Positions 45,987-56,819 of a DNA stretch of 64,000 nucleotides are shown here, one piece after another (within the stretch, counting starts at the first letter, position 1; each line of letters opens with the position of its first letter). The DNA is taken from assembly GCF_040712315.1 (NCBI RefSeq), contig NC_134023.1:14703442-14767441 (forward strand). Direction: 5' to 3'. The position numbers were made by a program, and so were the translations under genes. Source of the stretch: Castanea sativa. Lineage: Eukaryota > Streptophyta > Magnoliopsida > Fagales > Fagaceae. A model generated the notes under the pieces. That model did no database searches, had not been told where the DNA came from, and was given only the letters and a program-made list of their open reading frames with translations.

Positions 45987-46525
45987 AATCAAACGTGCTA
46001 TATCATATATATGTTTTCGCTTATTTACTATTAAAAATTTTCCAATAACCTTTTTAACTTAAACAAAAACAGAAAAACTCCTTGGGTTTATAATAAAGAT
46101 GTATAGAATTTAAATACTCCTCCCTCAACTATCCAATTATTTAAAAAATATATATTAAAAATTGGATTTTTTTTAAATTTCTATTAATTGGAGTTTTTTT
46201 TTTTTCAAAACATTTATAAAGTAATATACATTAATATTTTAATGTATATTAAATTGTATTTAATATCATAAAAAATATATATTATTGATATTAATTTTTT
46301 TAGTTGTATTTAAAAATTTTGATGTAAAAATTCTTCAGTGTTTTAAAGTTTATGTCTAATATAACTTTGAAGATTGATTCATTGAAGTTATTGTAGTCTT
46401 TAGATGTTTTGGAGCTTGATTTCAACAAAACTTTTAATCTTATGAGGGAGTCCATCTGAAATAATCTCTGAGATTGGTGAGTATCTCTATTTACATGAGT
46501 CTTGCGAAAGTTTAATGATAGATAG
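45987..46525. repeat. Left copy of a ~540-bp direct repeat upstream of the SNAPIN-like gene
   Basis: It begins AATCAAACGTGCTATAT and ends GTTTAATGATAGATAG. Nearly the same sequence occurs at 48622-49199. This copy lies about 200 bp upstream of the SNAPIN-like start codon and so overlaps its promoter region. Confidence 0.9.
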
Positions 46526-48621
46526 TTGTAAGGACACAATTCGAGCTCGGACCCACAATTAGAAGGGAATGGACCTGAAAAGCCTTTTTACAATAAAATT
46601 TGTAGAGAGTGGGCTTGAAATTTAGGTTCTAAAGATGTTTAAATAACAAAGAATAGTGGGCTTTGGTTCCTATGGCAATCACAAGGACTAGTTTATAAGA
46701 ATATGAATGAAAAACTTCTCCTCGGATTGATAATTTATATTACTGCTTCCCAAGATGTGCTACAATTGTGGATGGTCAGGCTTACAATGTATTTTTCTTC
46801 TTTTCTTCCTTCTTTTTTCTCTCCCCCTTTGCTTAAGGTTCCCCCCTCTCTTTTATACTCATTCCTTCCTTTCCTCTTCATCCTCCACGTCATGTTTAGA
46901 TTGCTCGTTTTTTAGATACTTGTCTCATCCACCTCCCCTGAAGTCTTTGGAGATAGGAGCTAAGTTCTACCATGATGCTCAGATCTCACTTCCCTATTAA
47001 TGTGTCCAGAATATCAGTTGCAGTGCATTGAATGCGGGGGCGGTGGTAAACAGATTTATCTTAGATACTCCACCGCCCTTTTTCTTATCCTCCACGTGTA
47101 CTGTGCCTAGAACATAGCCTGTGGAATTTCTAGAATATAGCTTGTGGATTTTAACCAACCCTTCTCTTACCTTGGCTTCATATAGCCGAGGACACAATCT
47201 TCCTCGGACATACTTTTTCAAACATTATCTCTTCTTTATTTAGTATTTTCTCATGAGTCAACATTCATACCCTCTCGGACCATTCTGTGTCCTCGGACTG
47301 GGCTTCTAGCCCGAAGAATACTCTTTGGGCCAACCCACATATATTCCTGGGCCCAATACCCTACAATAGCCCCTCGAGATTCTCATTTCGTTACCTCGGG
47401 AGGAAGGGAGGATCTCGACACTTGTCACCGTTCAGCCTGGGTACACCGTACATCTTCATTGACAGGGATGATGACTTCTGAACTGCCCCTAGCTCATTCC
47501 TGACGTATCGGTATGCGAAGCGTCCCCAAATTAAATTCTGACATCTTTCTGTCCCCCACGCCTAGTGATATAATGCGCATCCAATGGTTGAGGATGACAT
47601 AGAGACATAGGCGGGAAGTTTCATGCCTTTGTGATTTCAACTGGTATAAAAACCAACAATTCAAACCATTCCACACATTACAACATCTACTCAGTGTATC
47701 TGCCAATTTTTTGCAATCTACACGCCCTCACATTTACCAAGACCTAGGCCAAGGTGACTCTGTCGTTCTTAAAGTAAGTTTCCGAGACTCCACTTATTTC
47801 TCTTTTTCTCTCTCTGGTGTTTACTTTTCCTCGGTTCATATAGTTTCTTAGTTCTTCCCTCATACCCACACGGCGCTCCTAAACATGGGCAGATTTGCAT
47901 CGCTAGTAGATTCAAGAGAAAAAATAGAACAATTTAAGGCTAGGTACCAAATTCCACCAACGGTATCTGTCAAATATTGTTCGAAAAGGGAATGGTATGA
48001 GAAAAGGAAAACGGGAGAGGTAGTAATCCCCATGATAGCATTTATAGAAGGAGGGATGAAAATCCCAATGGGAACCGTCACCAGGGATTAACTCCTACCC
48101 AGTGCGCCCCAAACATGTTTAGGATTCTAGGTTCCATAGATGCCTTAAATGAAAAAATGAACCTAGGACTCACCCATCATGATGTGAACTGGGTATATAA
48201 CCTTCATTACTTAAAGAAACAAGGTGGATATTATCTAAAATCTAGACATCCAGAGGTTAGGTTAATTCAGTGCCTCCCTGAATCCAACAAAGGTCTGAAA
48301 AATGACTTCCTACTCATATCAGGGGATTGGCACGATGGCCTTCCTTGTCCAACAAGGGAGGGGACACCAGGTGAAGTTCTGGATCCGGTTAAATTATTCA
48401 GAACCATTTTTCTTTCAAACCTATATTTATATAAAATGTTTACTTACTCTAATAATTTATTTTTCTCAATCAATTTTGCAAACCCACACACAGCGGACTA
48501 CCATCCTCATCTTGTCGATTTCGCAATATTAGATAGGATATTGCAGGTTGAAATTTTTGTACACTCAGAAGGCCAACTCCGAGCGGCTCATCTAATCCTC
48601 GGCTACGATCCTATCTCCAAT
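46526..48621 (+). mobile_element. Truncated LTR-retroelement-like segment between direct repeats
   Basis: It starts TTGTAAGGACACAATTCGAG immediately after the left repeat. The first 1.3 kb is less AT-rich than its flanks, non-coding, with CCTCGG/CCGAGG phrases, as in a long terminal repeat. A gag-like frame follows from 47885. The segment stops abruptly where the right repeat begins, with no second LTR. Confidence 0.6.
47885..48621 (+). pseudogene. Gag-like N-terminal protein of a plant retroelement, broken
   Basis: First frame: MGRFASLVDSREKIEQFKAR, then EVVIPMIAFIEGGMKIPMGT and VTRD-stop at about 48090. A shifted frame resumes with PTQCAPNMFRILGSIDALNE, KMNLGLTHHDVNWVYNLHYL, HPEVRLIQCLPESNKGLKND and HDGLPCPTREGTPGE. 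I recall this protein as a frequent retroelement reading in Fagaceae and related trees. Residues between VTRD and PTQCAPN are missing and the frame shifts there. An intron-like GT follows PGE. The 3' part is cut off by an AT microsatellite. Confidence 0.75.
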
Positions 48622-48632
48622 AATCAAACGTG

Positions 48633-48705
<73 letters not shown>

Positions 48706-49199
48706 CTTATTTACTATTAAAAATTTTCCAATAACCTTTTTAACTTAAACAAAAACAGAAAAACTCCTTGGGTTTATAATAAAGATGTATAGAATTTAAA
48801 TACTCCTCCCTCAACTATTCAATTATTTAAAAAATATATATTAAAAATTGGATTTTTTTTTTTAAATTTCTATTAATTGAAGTTTTTTTTTCAAAACATT
48901 TATAAAGTAATATACATTATTAATGTATATTAAATTGTATTTAATATCATAAAAATTATATATTATTGATATTAATTTTTTTTAGTTGTATTTAAAGATT
49001 TTGATGTAAAAATTCTTCAGTGTTTTAAAGTTTGTGTCTAATAGAACTTTGAAGATTGATTCATTGAAGTTATTGTCGTACTTAGATGTTTTGGAGCTTG
49101 ATTTCAACAAAACTTTTAAACTTATGAGAGTGTCCATCTGAAATAATCTGGTGAGTATCTCTATTTACAAGAGTCTTGCGAAAGTTTAATGATAGATAG
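48622..49199. repeat. Right copy of the ~540-bp direct repeat, with AT expansion
   Basis: Same start and end phrases as 45987-46525, with roughly 95% identity by eye. It carries an AT tract of about 65 bp (48636-48701) where the left copy has about 15 bp, and lacks TCTGAGATT near its end. Confidence 0.9.
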
Positions 49200-49636
49200 C
49201 TATTTTTTATTAACAACATGTATCATAGTTTTTACTATGAGAATTTTAGGTCTTGTTCTTCGGAAGAGACATGATGGATAAAATTTAGTTACAAAATTAG
49301 TTATAGTCTTAAGTTACAAACTTATTTAATATCTTTTTATTGGATGTAAATTTTGACAAATCCATCACTGGATTACATTTTCTTCTTATATTCTCCATGC
49401 TTGCAAAATTTCAAGAAAATTAATGATCAATAGCTATGTCATTAATAAAATTTTTAAATTGCAAGTTTTTTTTTTAATTTAAAATTATGCACAAAATATA
49501 AATTTATAGATCATATAATAAATAATATTTGATTGACCCAAAATTTAACATGTGTATTAAGAGCGTAAAGAGCATGCAATTTAATTGTTAGATTTTCAAA
49601 ATATATTGTAATATATATTTTATTGAGTTAGTTTGT
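49200..49636. other. No gene recognised
   Basis: AT-rich spacer. Confidence 0.5.
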
Positions 49637-50114
49637 AGTAAGGGGGTCGATACCGTACCGGTACTGGCCATACCGGCCGGTACATACCGTACCGGCCAGT
49701 GCACCGGTACCAGTACACTTCTATATTGTACCGGAAAAAATACTGGTCGTACCGGCCGCGTAACAGCCATACCGGCCAATTTCGGGCAATACCAGCCGGT
49801 ACCGAGCGTACCGGCCGGTACAGAAAAAAACTTTTTTTTATTTTATTTTTAATTTTGTAATTTTTGAATTTTTGTAAAGGCATAATAGTAACTTATTTAC
49901 ATTAACTTATTAGTATTATTCGTTTTCTTAGTATGCAATGAACAACTAAGCTTTCTATTTTTTATATTGTGTGTTTTTTTTTTAATTGATACTAAAGTCT
50001 AAAACTATGAATAATTTGTTCTGAATTGAGGTAATGTTTTATGATAAATTTTTATATTTACTATAATATAAGTGAAATATTATATGTTTATAAATATGGT
50101 TTTTAGAGATTTTG

Positions 50115-50174
<60 letters not shown>

Positions 50175-50274
50175 GCAGTAAACCCGAAACGGTACACCGG
50201 TATTGACCGGTATCCGAAATATATCGTACCGGTGGCCAAACCGGTACAACCTCCGGTACGGTATTGACTTCCTT
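49637..50274. mobile_element. CCGGTAC-rich inverted-repeat element
   Basis: The left end AAGGGGGTCGATACCGTACC and the right end read in reverse, AAGGAAGTCAATACCGTACC, are inverted repeats. Both subterminal regions are dense in CCGGTAC/GGCCGGTAC. The interior is AT-rich with a GT/AT microsatellite (50114-50168). This resembles hAT-type non-autonomous elements with CCGG-rich ends; no 8-bp duplication could be confirmed. Confidence 0.65.
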
Positions 50275-52548
50275 GATCCATTCGGAAGATTTGGGTCTTG
50301 ATCCAATTAACATTTTTTGGGTCAAGATCAAATTAAAAGATTCAAACCCAACTTATTTTTTGGAACTTTTTCTATGCCCTTCTTACGTATAGCCCAACAA
50401 GAGCTGAGAAAAGGTCCAATAACTTTGTAGTCTTAAGCTACAAATAGTATTGTAGCTAAACTTTGTCCTCTTTTGATTTGCCAAAGTACTTTAATTTTAA
50501 ATAACACATGAATATATTTAATTGAAATGCTTGGGTTGCTTCAAATTAAAACAAAACATCTTGTGACTAGCTCGATCATGGATATTCTTTATAATTTCAT
50601 TTAGTGATACTTGAAAAGTTTTTAGTGTATGAATAACAACAATGAGACCTACTAATTATCATGTGGTAGTTTGTAATTGATGGTTTTGAACATACTAGAC
50701 AACTAAAAAGAATGGACGGCAATATGGAAACGAGATCTAACACTTTTTTTTTTTGTTTTTCTGTTAGTAATCTAATTGTTAAGTGTAAATAAGTAACATT
50801 CATTGAGACAGATCACTCATATAATGCTGGTGTCATCGTATTATTTATGGAAATAAACGACATGACCAATATGAAAACAACATAAAAAATGAATGGTCAA
50901 AATGAAAACTTTGAAACATAAAGAACCAAAAAAATAAATAATAATAATAATAATAATAAACAACCAAATCTTTAAGTGTCAAAAGAAAAGTGTACTTCCT
51001 TCTCAAAAATAGAAAAAGAAAAGAAAAGAAAAGAAAAGTGTACTTTGTTCGATACTATATTATGTATATTACTAATTGGAAATTGGCTGTTGGTCTCTAC
51101 CTTACAGGTCAAAACTAGAACTATTAAAATTCAACACTTGAAATAAAATAAGAAAAAACGAACAGTTGGTCTAAAATCTAAGCAAAAGCGTAAAAGCCTA
51201 TTGGTAGAGCAATGAAATGCCATTTGAAATGGTAAAAACTGAAAACCTTTCAAAGACATCAATCCTCAGCCACATTGATTTTGTTTTTGTTTTTTTTTTG
51301 TTCAATTCTCTCTATTCCTTTTTGTGATAAATATTATCAGGATTCTATAATTACTATGATAGCAAGGAAGATAGATGGAAAAACAATGGAACAACAAAAC
51401 AATCCTTAATTACTTGTACGATGACTTTTTACCCGATATTCTTTCACTCCATCTTCTCTTTTTCTGATAAATAATAAACAATTCACTCCATCTTCTCTAT
51501 AATCAAACAAAGCTTTAAAAGCAAAAAATGAAGTTGCAGAATCAACAGTTCATAATAGAAGTCGATAAATGAATAAAGCAGCCATTGGTTGAGTTTTTCT
51601 CAACTAATCTAAATAAGAAATGAAAACCATTTATATCCAAGGTTCATTTTACAATTTTCTTCTCTCTACTGGGTGGACGTCTTCCACGAGATATTTATGA
51701 AGAGATAACAATAATAGACCCTGGTTTTGATACTAGATAATAGTGGTGAGGGTGGCCGAATTAGGGGCACAGGCAGGCAGGACTAAAGGTTGGATGCCTT
51801 GGTGAAATGGCTGAAATGAGTAGGATTGTGAAGTGAGTGCTATGCAGTGGCATCCTGCATCCAGAAATTAGTGTTTTCGGCATTTATTCACATAACACAT
51901 GATCGGGATTTAAACAATACATCCAAAAATTATCTTCTTCTATTCTTTTTTTGATAAGTACACATTTGAAAATCATCATAACATGCTCCTTCAGTTAGTA
52001 TAAGGGTATTATGATTAATATAGTGTAACTTATTATGGCAAAGAAACTATACATGAGTAAAGACCTGAGAGCTAAAGATATAATATCCATTTCAATTATT
52101 ATTCCATGATAAACTTGAAAGACAATTGCAAAATGAGAATGATGAATAAGAGGTCAATTTCCACCTATATATCACTCTGATGTAGAACATCATGTGATGT
52201 AAAAATCAATGACACATGTCTTTCAGAAGATAATGGCTTTGTGTTTAGGTTGTACTTCTCCTTTAAATAAAGGAGGGTTGAATTAGTAGTTCTATAACTG
52301 CCAAAAATAAAGAACCTCTTTTCATATATCAAGGCTCAGCAGCCAGCTCCAAACAATATAAGGACTTATGAAGCATAGTTAGGGAGTGAAACTTCATGTC
52401 TCTAGCTTAGAACAGACATTTTTCTCCTCAAATCAGTAGCACGCCTTTTCTTCTCAAAGCTGTGTTATCTTAGTCTTCCCAGTAAGTAGATATGAAGTGT
52501 TTGAAGAAAAGCTCTGATGGTTAAAAAAAAATAAAGCTATGGAACCAT

Positions 52549-52601
<53 letters not shown>

Positions 52602-53247
52602 AGTTGATGAGAAGGTTCACCTCTGTAGTTGATGAAAATAGAAGAAACTTTGTATACAATCTTGTAAGCCATCTGACACTCCTATTTGAAAATCATGCGA
52701 GCAAACATAAGAAATGCTTAAGGGTACTAACCAATTTCTAAATCATTCCTCTCAAATTATCTTTGTAATAGTTGTTGGTGATGTGAAATAAATGAAAAGA
52801 AGATTAAACAAATACAATTGCAAAAAATAAAAATAATAAAAATAAAAATAAAAAGAAGAAGAAGGAACCAAAGAGTTGGTTTGCACAAGATAATATTCAA
52901 TAAAGAAGCTTGCCATGCCCATGTACTGTTAGACTAAATTTATAGCATAAAATGAGCGATAGAAAGCCTTTACAAAATTAACAGGCTATGATTTACAAAA
53001 CAAAATTTTAAATTTGGAGCAAAGCAAATAGAGGATTACCACAGGGCTGAGATCCTCATGCATGAGCTTGTTCACTTCTAAACATTTGAATGCAATATCA
53101 ATCTTCTAAAAGAGGCTTTGTTGCATTGGTCAGTCTATACCCATGATTGGACACAGTCACCGCTCTTAAAACTGAATAACAAATCATTCTCCTACAAAAC
53201 TCTGGTCCTGTTTGCTTCTTTCTATACTTGTGGTATTCTCATGTAAT
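50275..53247. other. Intergenic, 3' of the PPR gene
   Basis: AT-rich, no coding similarity seen. It includes a (CT)n tract at 52551-52597 and AAT and AAAAG microsatellites near 50937-51040. The PPR transcript's 3' UTR should lie just below 53248. Confidence 0.5.
52551..52597. repeat. (CT)n microsatellite
   Basis: About 23 uninterrupted CT units. Confidence 0.95.
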
Positions 53248-54960
53248 CTAAATTGGTAAACCAGCAAGGTCATACTGCATAACAAGTCTTTCCACTGTAC
53301 TCTGACTAACAACCTGTTTAACACGCAAGTCCTTCAAAACTTTGGCTGCCAGCTCTGTTTCATTTTCGTGGGCAATCCCTTCTACGATAATGGTATATGT
53401 TGTTTCATTAGGCATGTGCCCTTTCTCAATCATCGTCTCAAAAATCTCCAAGGACAGATCTGTTCTTCGACATTTGCAACAGCCAAGTATAAGTGCGTTG
53501 AAATTGTCAGTATCTGGCCTATAGTTATTTTCTTCCATTACCCAGAATATCTCCATGGCCTCATCTAGCATTCCCTCCGAACACAGTCCTCTGATTAAAG
53601 AAGAATAGGTATAAGAATCTGGTGTAAATCCATTCTTTGCCATCTCATATAATATCTGAAATGCAGGATATGTGTTCCCTTTCCTACACAAGCATGTGAT
53701 CACACCTCTGTAGAAATCATGCATGGAGGATTGTTGCTTATTACCCAAGCTTTGAATTATAAAGAATGCCTCTTGCACCATCCCCTCCTCACAAAGCACT
53801 GCAATGGCATTGTATGTTCCATCATTAGGACTACAGTGCCGATAAATCATTTTGTCTAGACACTTAAGCACAAGATCTACTTTCCCCTCTTTGCAGAGAC
53901 GAGCAATTATCGGGTTGTAGCTTGCAGCGGTAGGCCTGAACCGTCTCTTCATCATTTCATCCAAAACCTCAAGAGCATGTTCAGTTCTGCCATGCAGAGC
54001 AAGCGAACCAATCAATATATTGTAAGTAACTATTGATGGTGAGCGATCCTCACCATCCATCTCAGCCAGTAACTCATTTGCTTCCTCCCACCGCCCCTCA
54101 TAGCATAAACTCCTCAACAAAATGTTATAACTCACAACATTTGGATTGAACCCCTTTGAAGGCAAATCCCTGAAGAACCTGATTGCCTCTTCGATCCTAC
54201 CTTCCTTGCACATACCAGTTAACAAAATATTGTAACTAACCAAATTGGGTTTCCCACCCTTAGCCATTATCTCATCCAATAGCTTTATGGCCTCATTCAC
54301 TCCTTTTTCCTTATAGGCAGCTTCAAGCAAGAAGGAGTATGTGAATGCGTTTGGGACCAGCCCCTTCTTAATCAATCGATCCAAAAGCTGCAAGCTTTGG
54401 TACAAGTTTCCATGCATACAAAGTCCTCTAACAAGCGAATTATATGTAACAGTATTGGTCGGGAAGCCATGTTCCTCCATTTTTTCAACCAATTGCATTG
54501 CATATCCAACATTGCCTCTTCTACACAAATAGTTTACCAAGTATGTATAGGAAGCCGCATCGGGTATTATACCTGATCCAATCATCATCTCCATCACTCT
54601 AATCGCTTTTCTCATCTTATTTACCTTGCACAGATCATACAAGAGTTGAGTTGCTTGAACAACATTAGGCTTTTGGCCCTTCCCTACCTTTTTTTCCAAA
54701 TGAAGAAATGCATCACTGAGTCTAATTTCCCTACTTTTTGAGTCACTCTTCCCAAACCTCCAATTGGGCAGAGTAAAAACAGTGTCTTTTGGAGAAATGG
54801 CGATCTGGGTAGATGCCAAAACTCTAGAAAACCCCTTATTGAGTGAAAAAGAATGGAAGTTTGGGGCAATAGAGAAGAACCCACAACCCTTTCTTGTAGT
54901 TGTTTCTGGTGATGGGTTTGCAATAGGGGACACTGAATTCAGTAGGCTAGTCATGGCCAA
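53248..54960 (-). CDS. Pentatricopeptide repeat protein, At1g79080-like, chloroplast
   Basis: An intact single-exon frame of 570 residues. The first 50-60 residues are rich in Ser/Thr with few acids, as in a plastid transit peptide. From about residue 95 to 545 runs an array of roughly a dozen P-type 35-residue PPR motifs, for example VTYNSLVRGLCMHGNLYQSL, VSYNILLRSLCYEGRWEEAN and YTYSSLIRGLCSEGMLDEAM. There is no DYW or E domain. P-class PPR proteins bind organelle RNA to stabilise, process or help translate it. The start MAMTSLLNSVSPIANPSPET and the order of motifs are what I recall for the Arabidopsis At1g79080 family, which is single-copy. Its 5' end faces the MAPKKK gene. No defect was seen. 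Confidence 0.9.
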   Translation of the reverse strand: MAMTSLLNSVSPIANPSPETTTRKGCGFFSIAPNFHSFSLNKGFSRVLASTQIAISPKDTVFTLPNWRFGKSDSKSREIRLSDAFLHLEKKVGKGQKPNVVQATQLLYDLCKVNKMRKAIRVMEMMIGSGIIPDAASYTYLVNYLCRRGNVGYAMQLVEKMEEHGFPTNTVTYNSLVRGLCMHGNLYQSLQLLDRLIKKGLVPNAFTYSFLLEAAYKEKGVNEAIKLLDEIMAKGGKPNLVSYNILLTGMCKEGRIEEAIRFFRDLPSKGFNPNVVSYNILLRSLCYEGRWEEANELLAEMDGEDRSPSIVTYNILIGSLALHGRTEHALEVLDEMMKRRFRPTAASYNPIIARLCKEGKVDLVLKCLDKMIYRHCSPNDGTYNAIAVLCEEGMVQEAFFIIQSLGNKQQSSMHDFYRGVITCLCRKGNTYPAFQILYEMAKNGFTPDSYTYSSLIRGLCSEGMLDEAMEIFWVMEENNYRPDTDNFNALILGCCKCRRTDLSLEIFETMIEKGHMPNETTYTIIVEGIAHENETELAAKVLKDLRVKQVVSQSTVERLVMQYDLAGLPI

Positions 54961-55652
54961 AGAATCAAACGTAGTTTACAACAACTTATACAAGGTTTTA
55001 AATTTCTATCCTTAGCATAAGAACAACAATCAACCGAACAATCAAAATTCTGGGTTGTTCTTAATGGATAGATAGAATATAGAACATAATACCCAATCTT
55101 TTCAATATGAATAAGTTAAAAGCATAGAGAAAAGAGAGAGAACCCCATCTGAGACAGATTTTCTATATGAAAGAATCAAGAATCTGAGAAGAACAGAAGA
55201 GAAAAAGGGACCAACGTACACTGGATTTCAGTTGAAGATGTTTCTCTCAAAGCTTGAATCTTCTCGAGAATGGTTGGGGCAAGAGAGAGAGTGAGTGAGT
55301 CAGTGAAACTGTGAGGCTAGTAATGAGTAAAGCAGTGTTTGTATGTATCATGTATTTGCTGTAATGAAATGTTAAGAAACTTGTCTCATCTCTTCAGTCC
55401 CGTCCACACCTCCCTCCCTTGTTATCCAACCCTTTTTTACGCATTAGTGAACTCCACGCGCCATTGACACGCGTTCATGATATTGGACTTGGACCTTTTT
55501 TTTTTCTTTTTTTTTTCCAAGATAGAAAAACATAAATATAAATAAAAGGTAATTTCTTTACCGACCGTTAGAATTAGAAATCAAAACGAAACCAAGTTGA
55601 GTTCCAATTCCCTTCCACAATTTTACAAACCCTCGTTGAAAGATTGTGAAAA
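54961..55652. promoter_or_regulatory. Shared divergent promoter region of the PPR and MAPKKK genes
   Basis: The two start codons point away from each other across 692 bp, so both promoters must lie here. Purine-rich GAGAGAGAGTGAGTGAGT lies near 55285-55302, and pyrimidine- and T-rich tracts lie at 55500-55520. No single TATA box can be assigned with confidence. Confidence 0.55.
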
Positions 55653-56819
55653 ATGTATGCAGGATTGTGGGAGAGAGGCCCATTGCTGGGCAAAGGAGCA
55701 TTTGGGTCTGTGTTTCTGGCCAAACCCACTTCCAAGTTTCGCTCTTTTCCTTCGTTGATGGCAGTGAAGTCAGCGGAGATTTCTGTTTCTGCTACACTTC
55801 AGAAGGAGAAAGAGGTTTTTGACAATGTTCAGGGCTACCCTTTTGTCATTCACTGCTTTGGTGAAGACTCCACGGTTGAAGATAACGGTGACATGGTTTA
55901 TAACTTGTTGCTTGAGTACGCTTCTGGTGGAAGCTTGAGAGATTTGATTCGCAATTCTGGTGGGTGTGGTTTGCCTGAAAGTGATGTTAAACGCTACACT
56001 AAGTGTATTCTAAAAGGGCTTAATCATATTCATGGATGTGGGTATGTACACTGTGATATTAAGCCTGAGAATGTTCTGCTTGTGAATGTGAGTGCTAGTA
56101 CTACTGACGGTGCTCATTTTGTGGCCAAGATTGCTGATCTTGGGTTGGCCAAGAGGTCATGGCAGAGGAAGAAGATGAGGATGGACTTGAGAGGCACTGC
56201 TTTGTATATGGCACCTGAGTGTTTGATTGAGTGTGTGCAAGAGCCTCCCTCTGATATTTGGGCTTTGGGTTGCGTTGTTTGTGAGATGTTGACTGGGAAA
56301 TCTCCTTGGGATAGGGGAAAAAAGTTTAACAAACGGGATCTGTTCAATCTTATTGCTGACGAGCGTGAATTGCCTGAAATTCCAACTGGGATTTCAAGTC
56401 AAGCCAAAGATTTTCTGAAAGCGTGCCTTGTAAAGAAATATATGTATAGGTTTACTGCTGAGATGTTGATGGATCACCCGTTTCTTGACGGACTTGATGA
56501 TGAAGAACTACCGGCTGTTACCTGTGTTTCTGGGACTGATGAGGCCGATTATCAGTCTCTTTGTTTCTCGGTTGATTATGAGTTTAGTTGCTCTTCTGGT
56601 GATTTGAGCTTGCAGCATGCTGATGGTATGGGGTTATGTTCTCCTCCTTCGCAATTTGATGATTTGGGAGAACATTTGGATGGGAGATCAGATGAAAATG
56701 TGCCTGTTTTAGGCCAGAAAAGGAAGAGGGTTACATGTTATGATAACCATATATGTGAGAGAGCAGCACATCGAACTTTGAAGTGCCCTGCTTCTACCAT
56801 ACCTGCTGTTGGAGCTTGA
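55653..56819 (+). CDS. MAP kinase kinase kinase, MAPKKK17-21-like
   Basis: Intronless, 388 residues. The kinase domain starts at the N-terminus: WERGPLLGKGAFGSVFLA with the glycine loop at 13-18, MAVKSAE with the ATP lysine at 39, YVHCDIKPEN with catalytic Asp 135 and Asn 140, ADLGLA in place of DFG (162-164), GTALYMAPE (APE at 187-189) and DIWALGCVVCEML. The loop is HCD, so this is a non-RD kinase. The compact intronless MEKK-like form with a divergent Ser/acid-rich tail (about 275-388) fits the plant MAPKKK17-21 group, which acts at the top of stress and ABA-related MAPK cascades. The tail contains GQKRKRV, a possible nuclear signal. A degenerate partial copy is at 60006-60385. Confidence 0.92.
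   Translation: MYAGLWERGPLLGKGAFGSVFLAKPTSKFRSFPSLMAVKSAEISVSATLQKEKEVFDNVQGYPFVIHCFGEDSTVEDNGDMVYNLLLEYASGGSLRDLIRNSGGCGLPESDVKRYTKCILKGLNHIHGCGYVHCDIKPENVLLVNVSASTTDGAHFVAKIADLGLAKRSWQRKKMRMDLRGTALYMAPECLIECVQEPPSDIWALGCVVCEMLTGKSPWDRGKKFNKRDLFNLIADERELPEIPTGISSQAKDFLKACLVKKYMYRFTAEMLMDHPFLDGLDDEELPAVTCVSGTDEADYQSLCFSVDYEFSCSSGDLSLQHADGMGLCSPPSQFDDLGEHLDGRSDENVPVLGQKRKRVTCYDNHICERAAHRTLKCPASTIPAVGA

Noticed and set aside
48115..48720. 201-residue frame as a complete gene
   Set aside because: The end is an Ile-Tyr run from an AT microsatellite, and the start is internal to a frameshifted gag-like protein.
45987..49199. Reading the ~540-bp direct repeats as LTRs of one complete retrotransposon
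   Set aside because: They lack TG...CA ends, and I see no primer-binding site after the left copy or polypurine tract before the right one. Kept only as an alternative.
52454..52672. Arg-Glu repeat protein
   Set aside because: Translation of a CT microsatellite.
53342..54532. Plus-strand frames opposite the PPR gene
   Set aside because: Antisense shadows of the repeat-rich PPR coding sequence.
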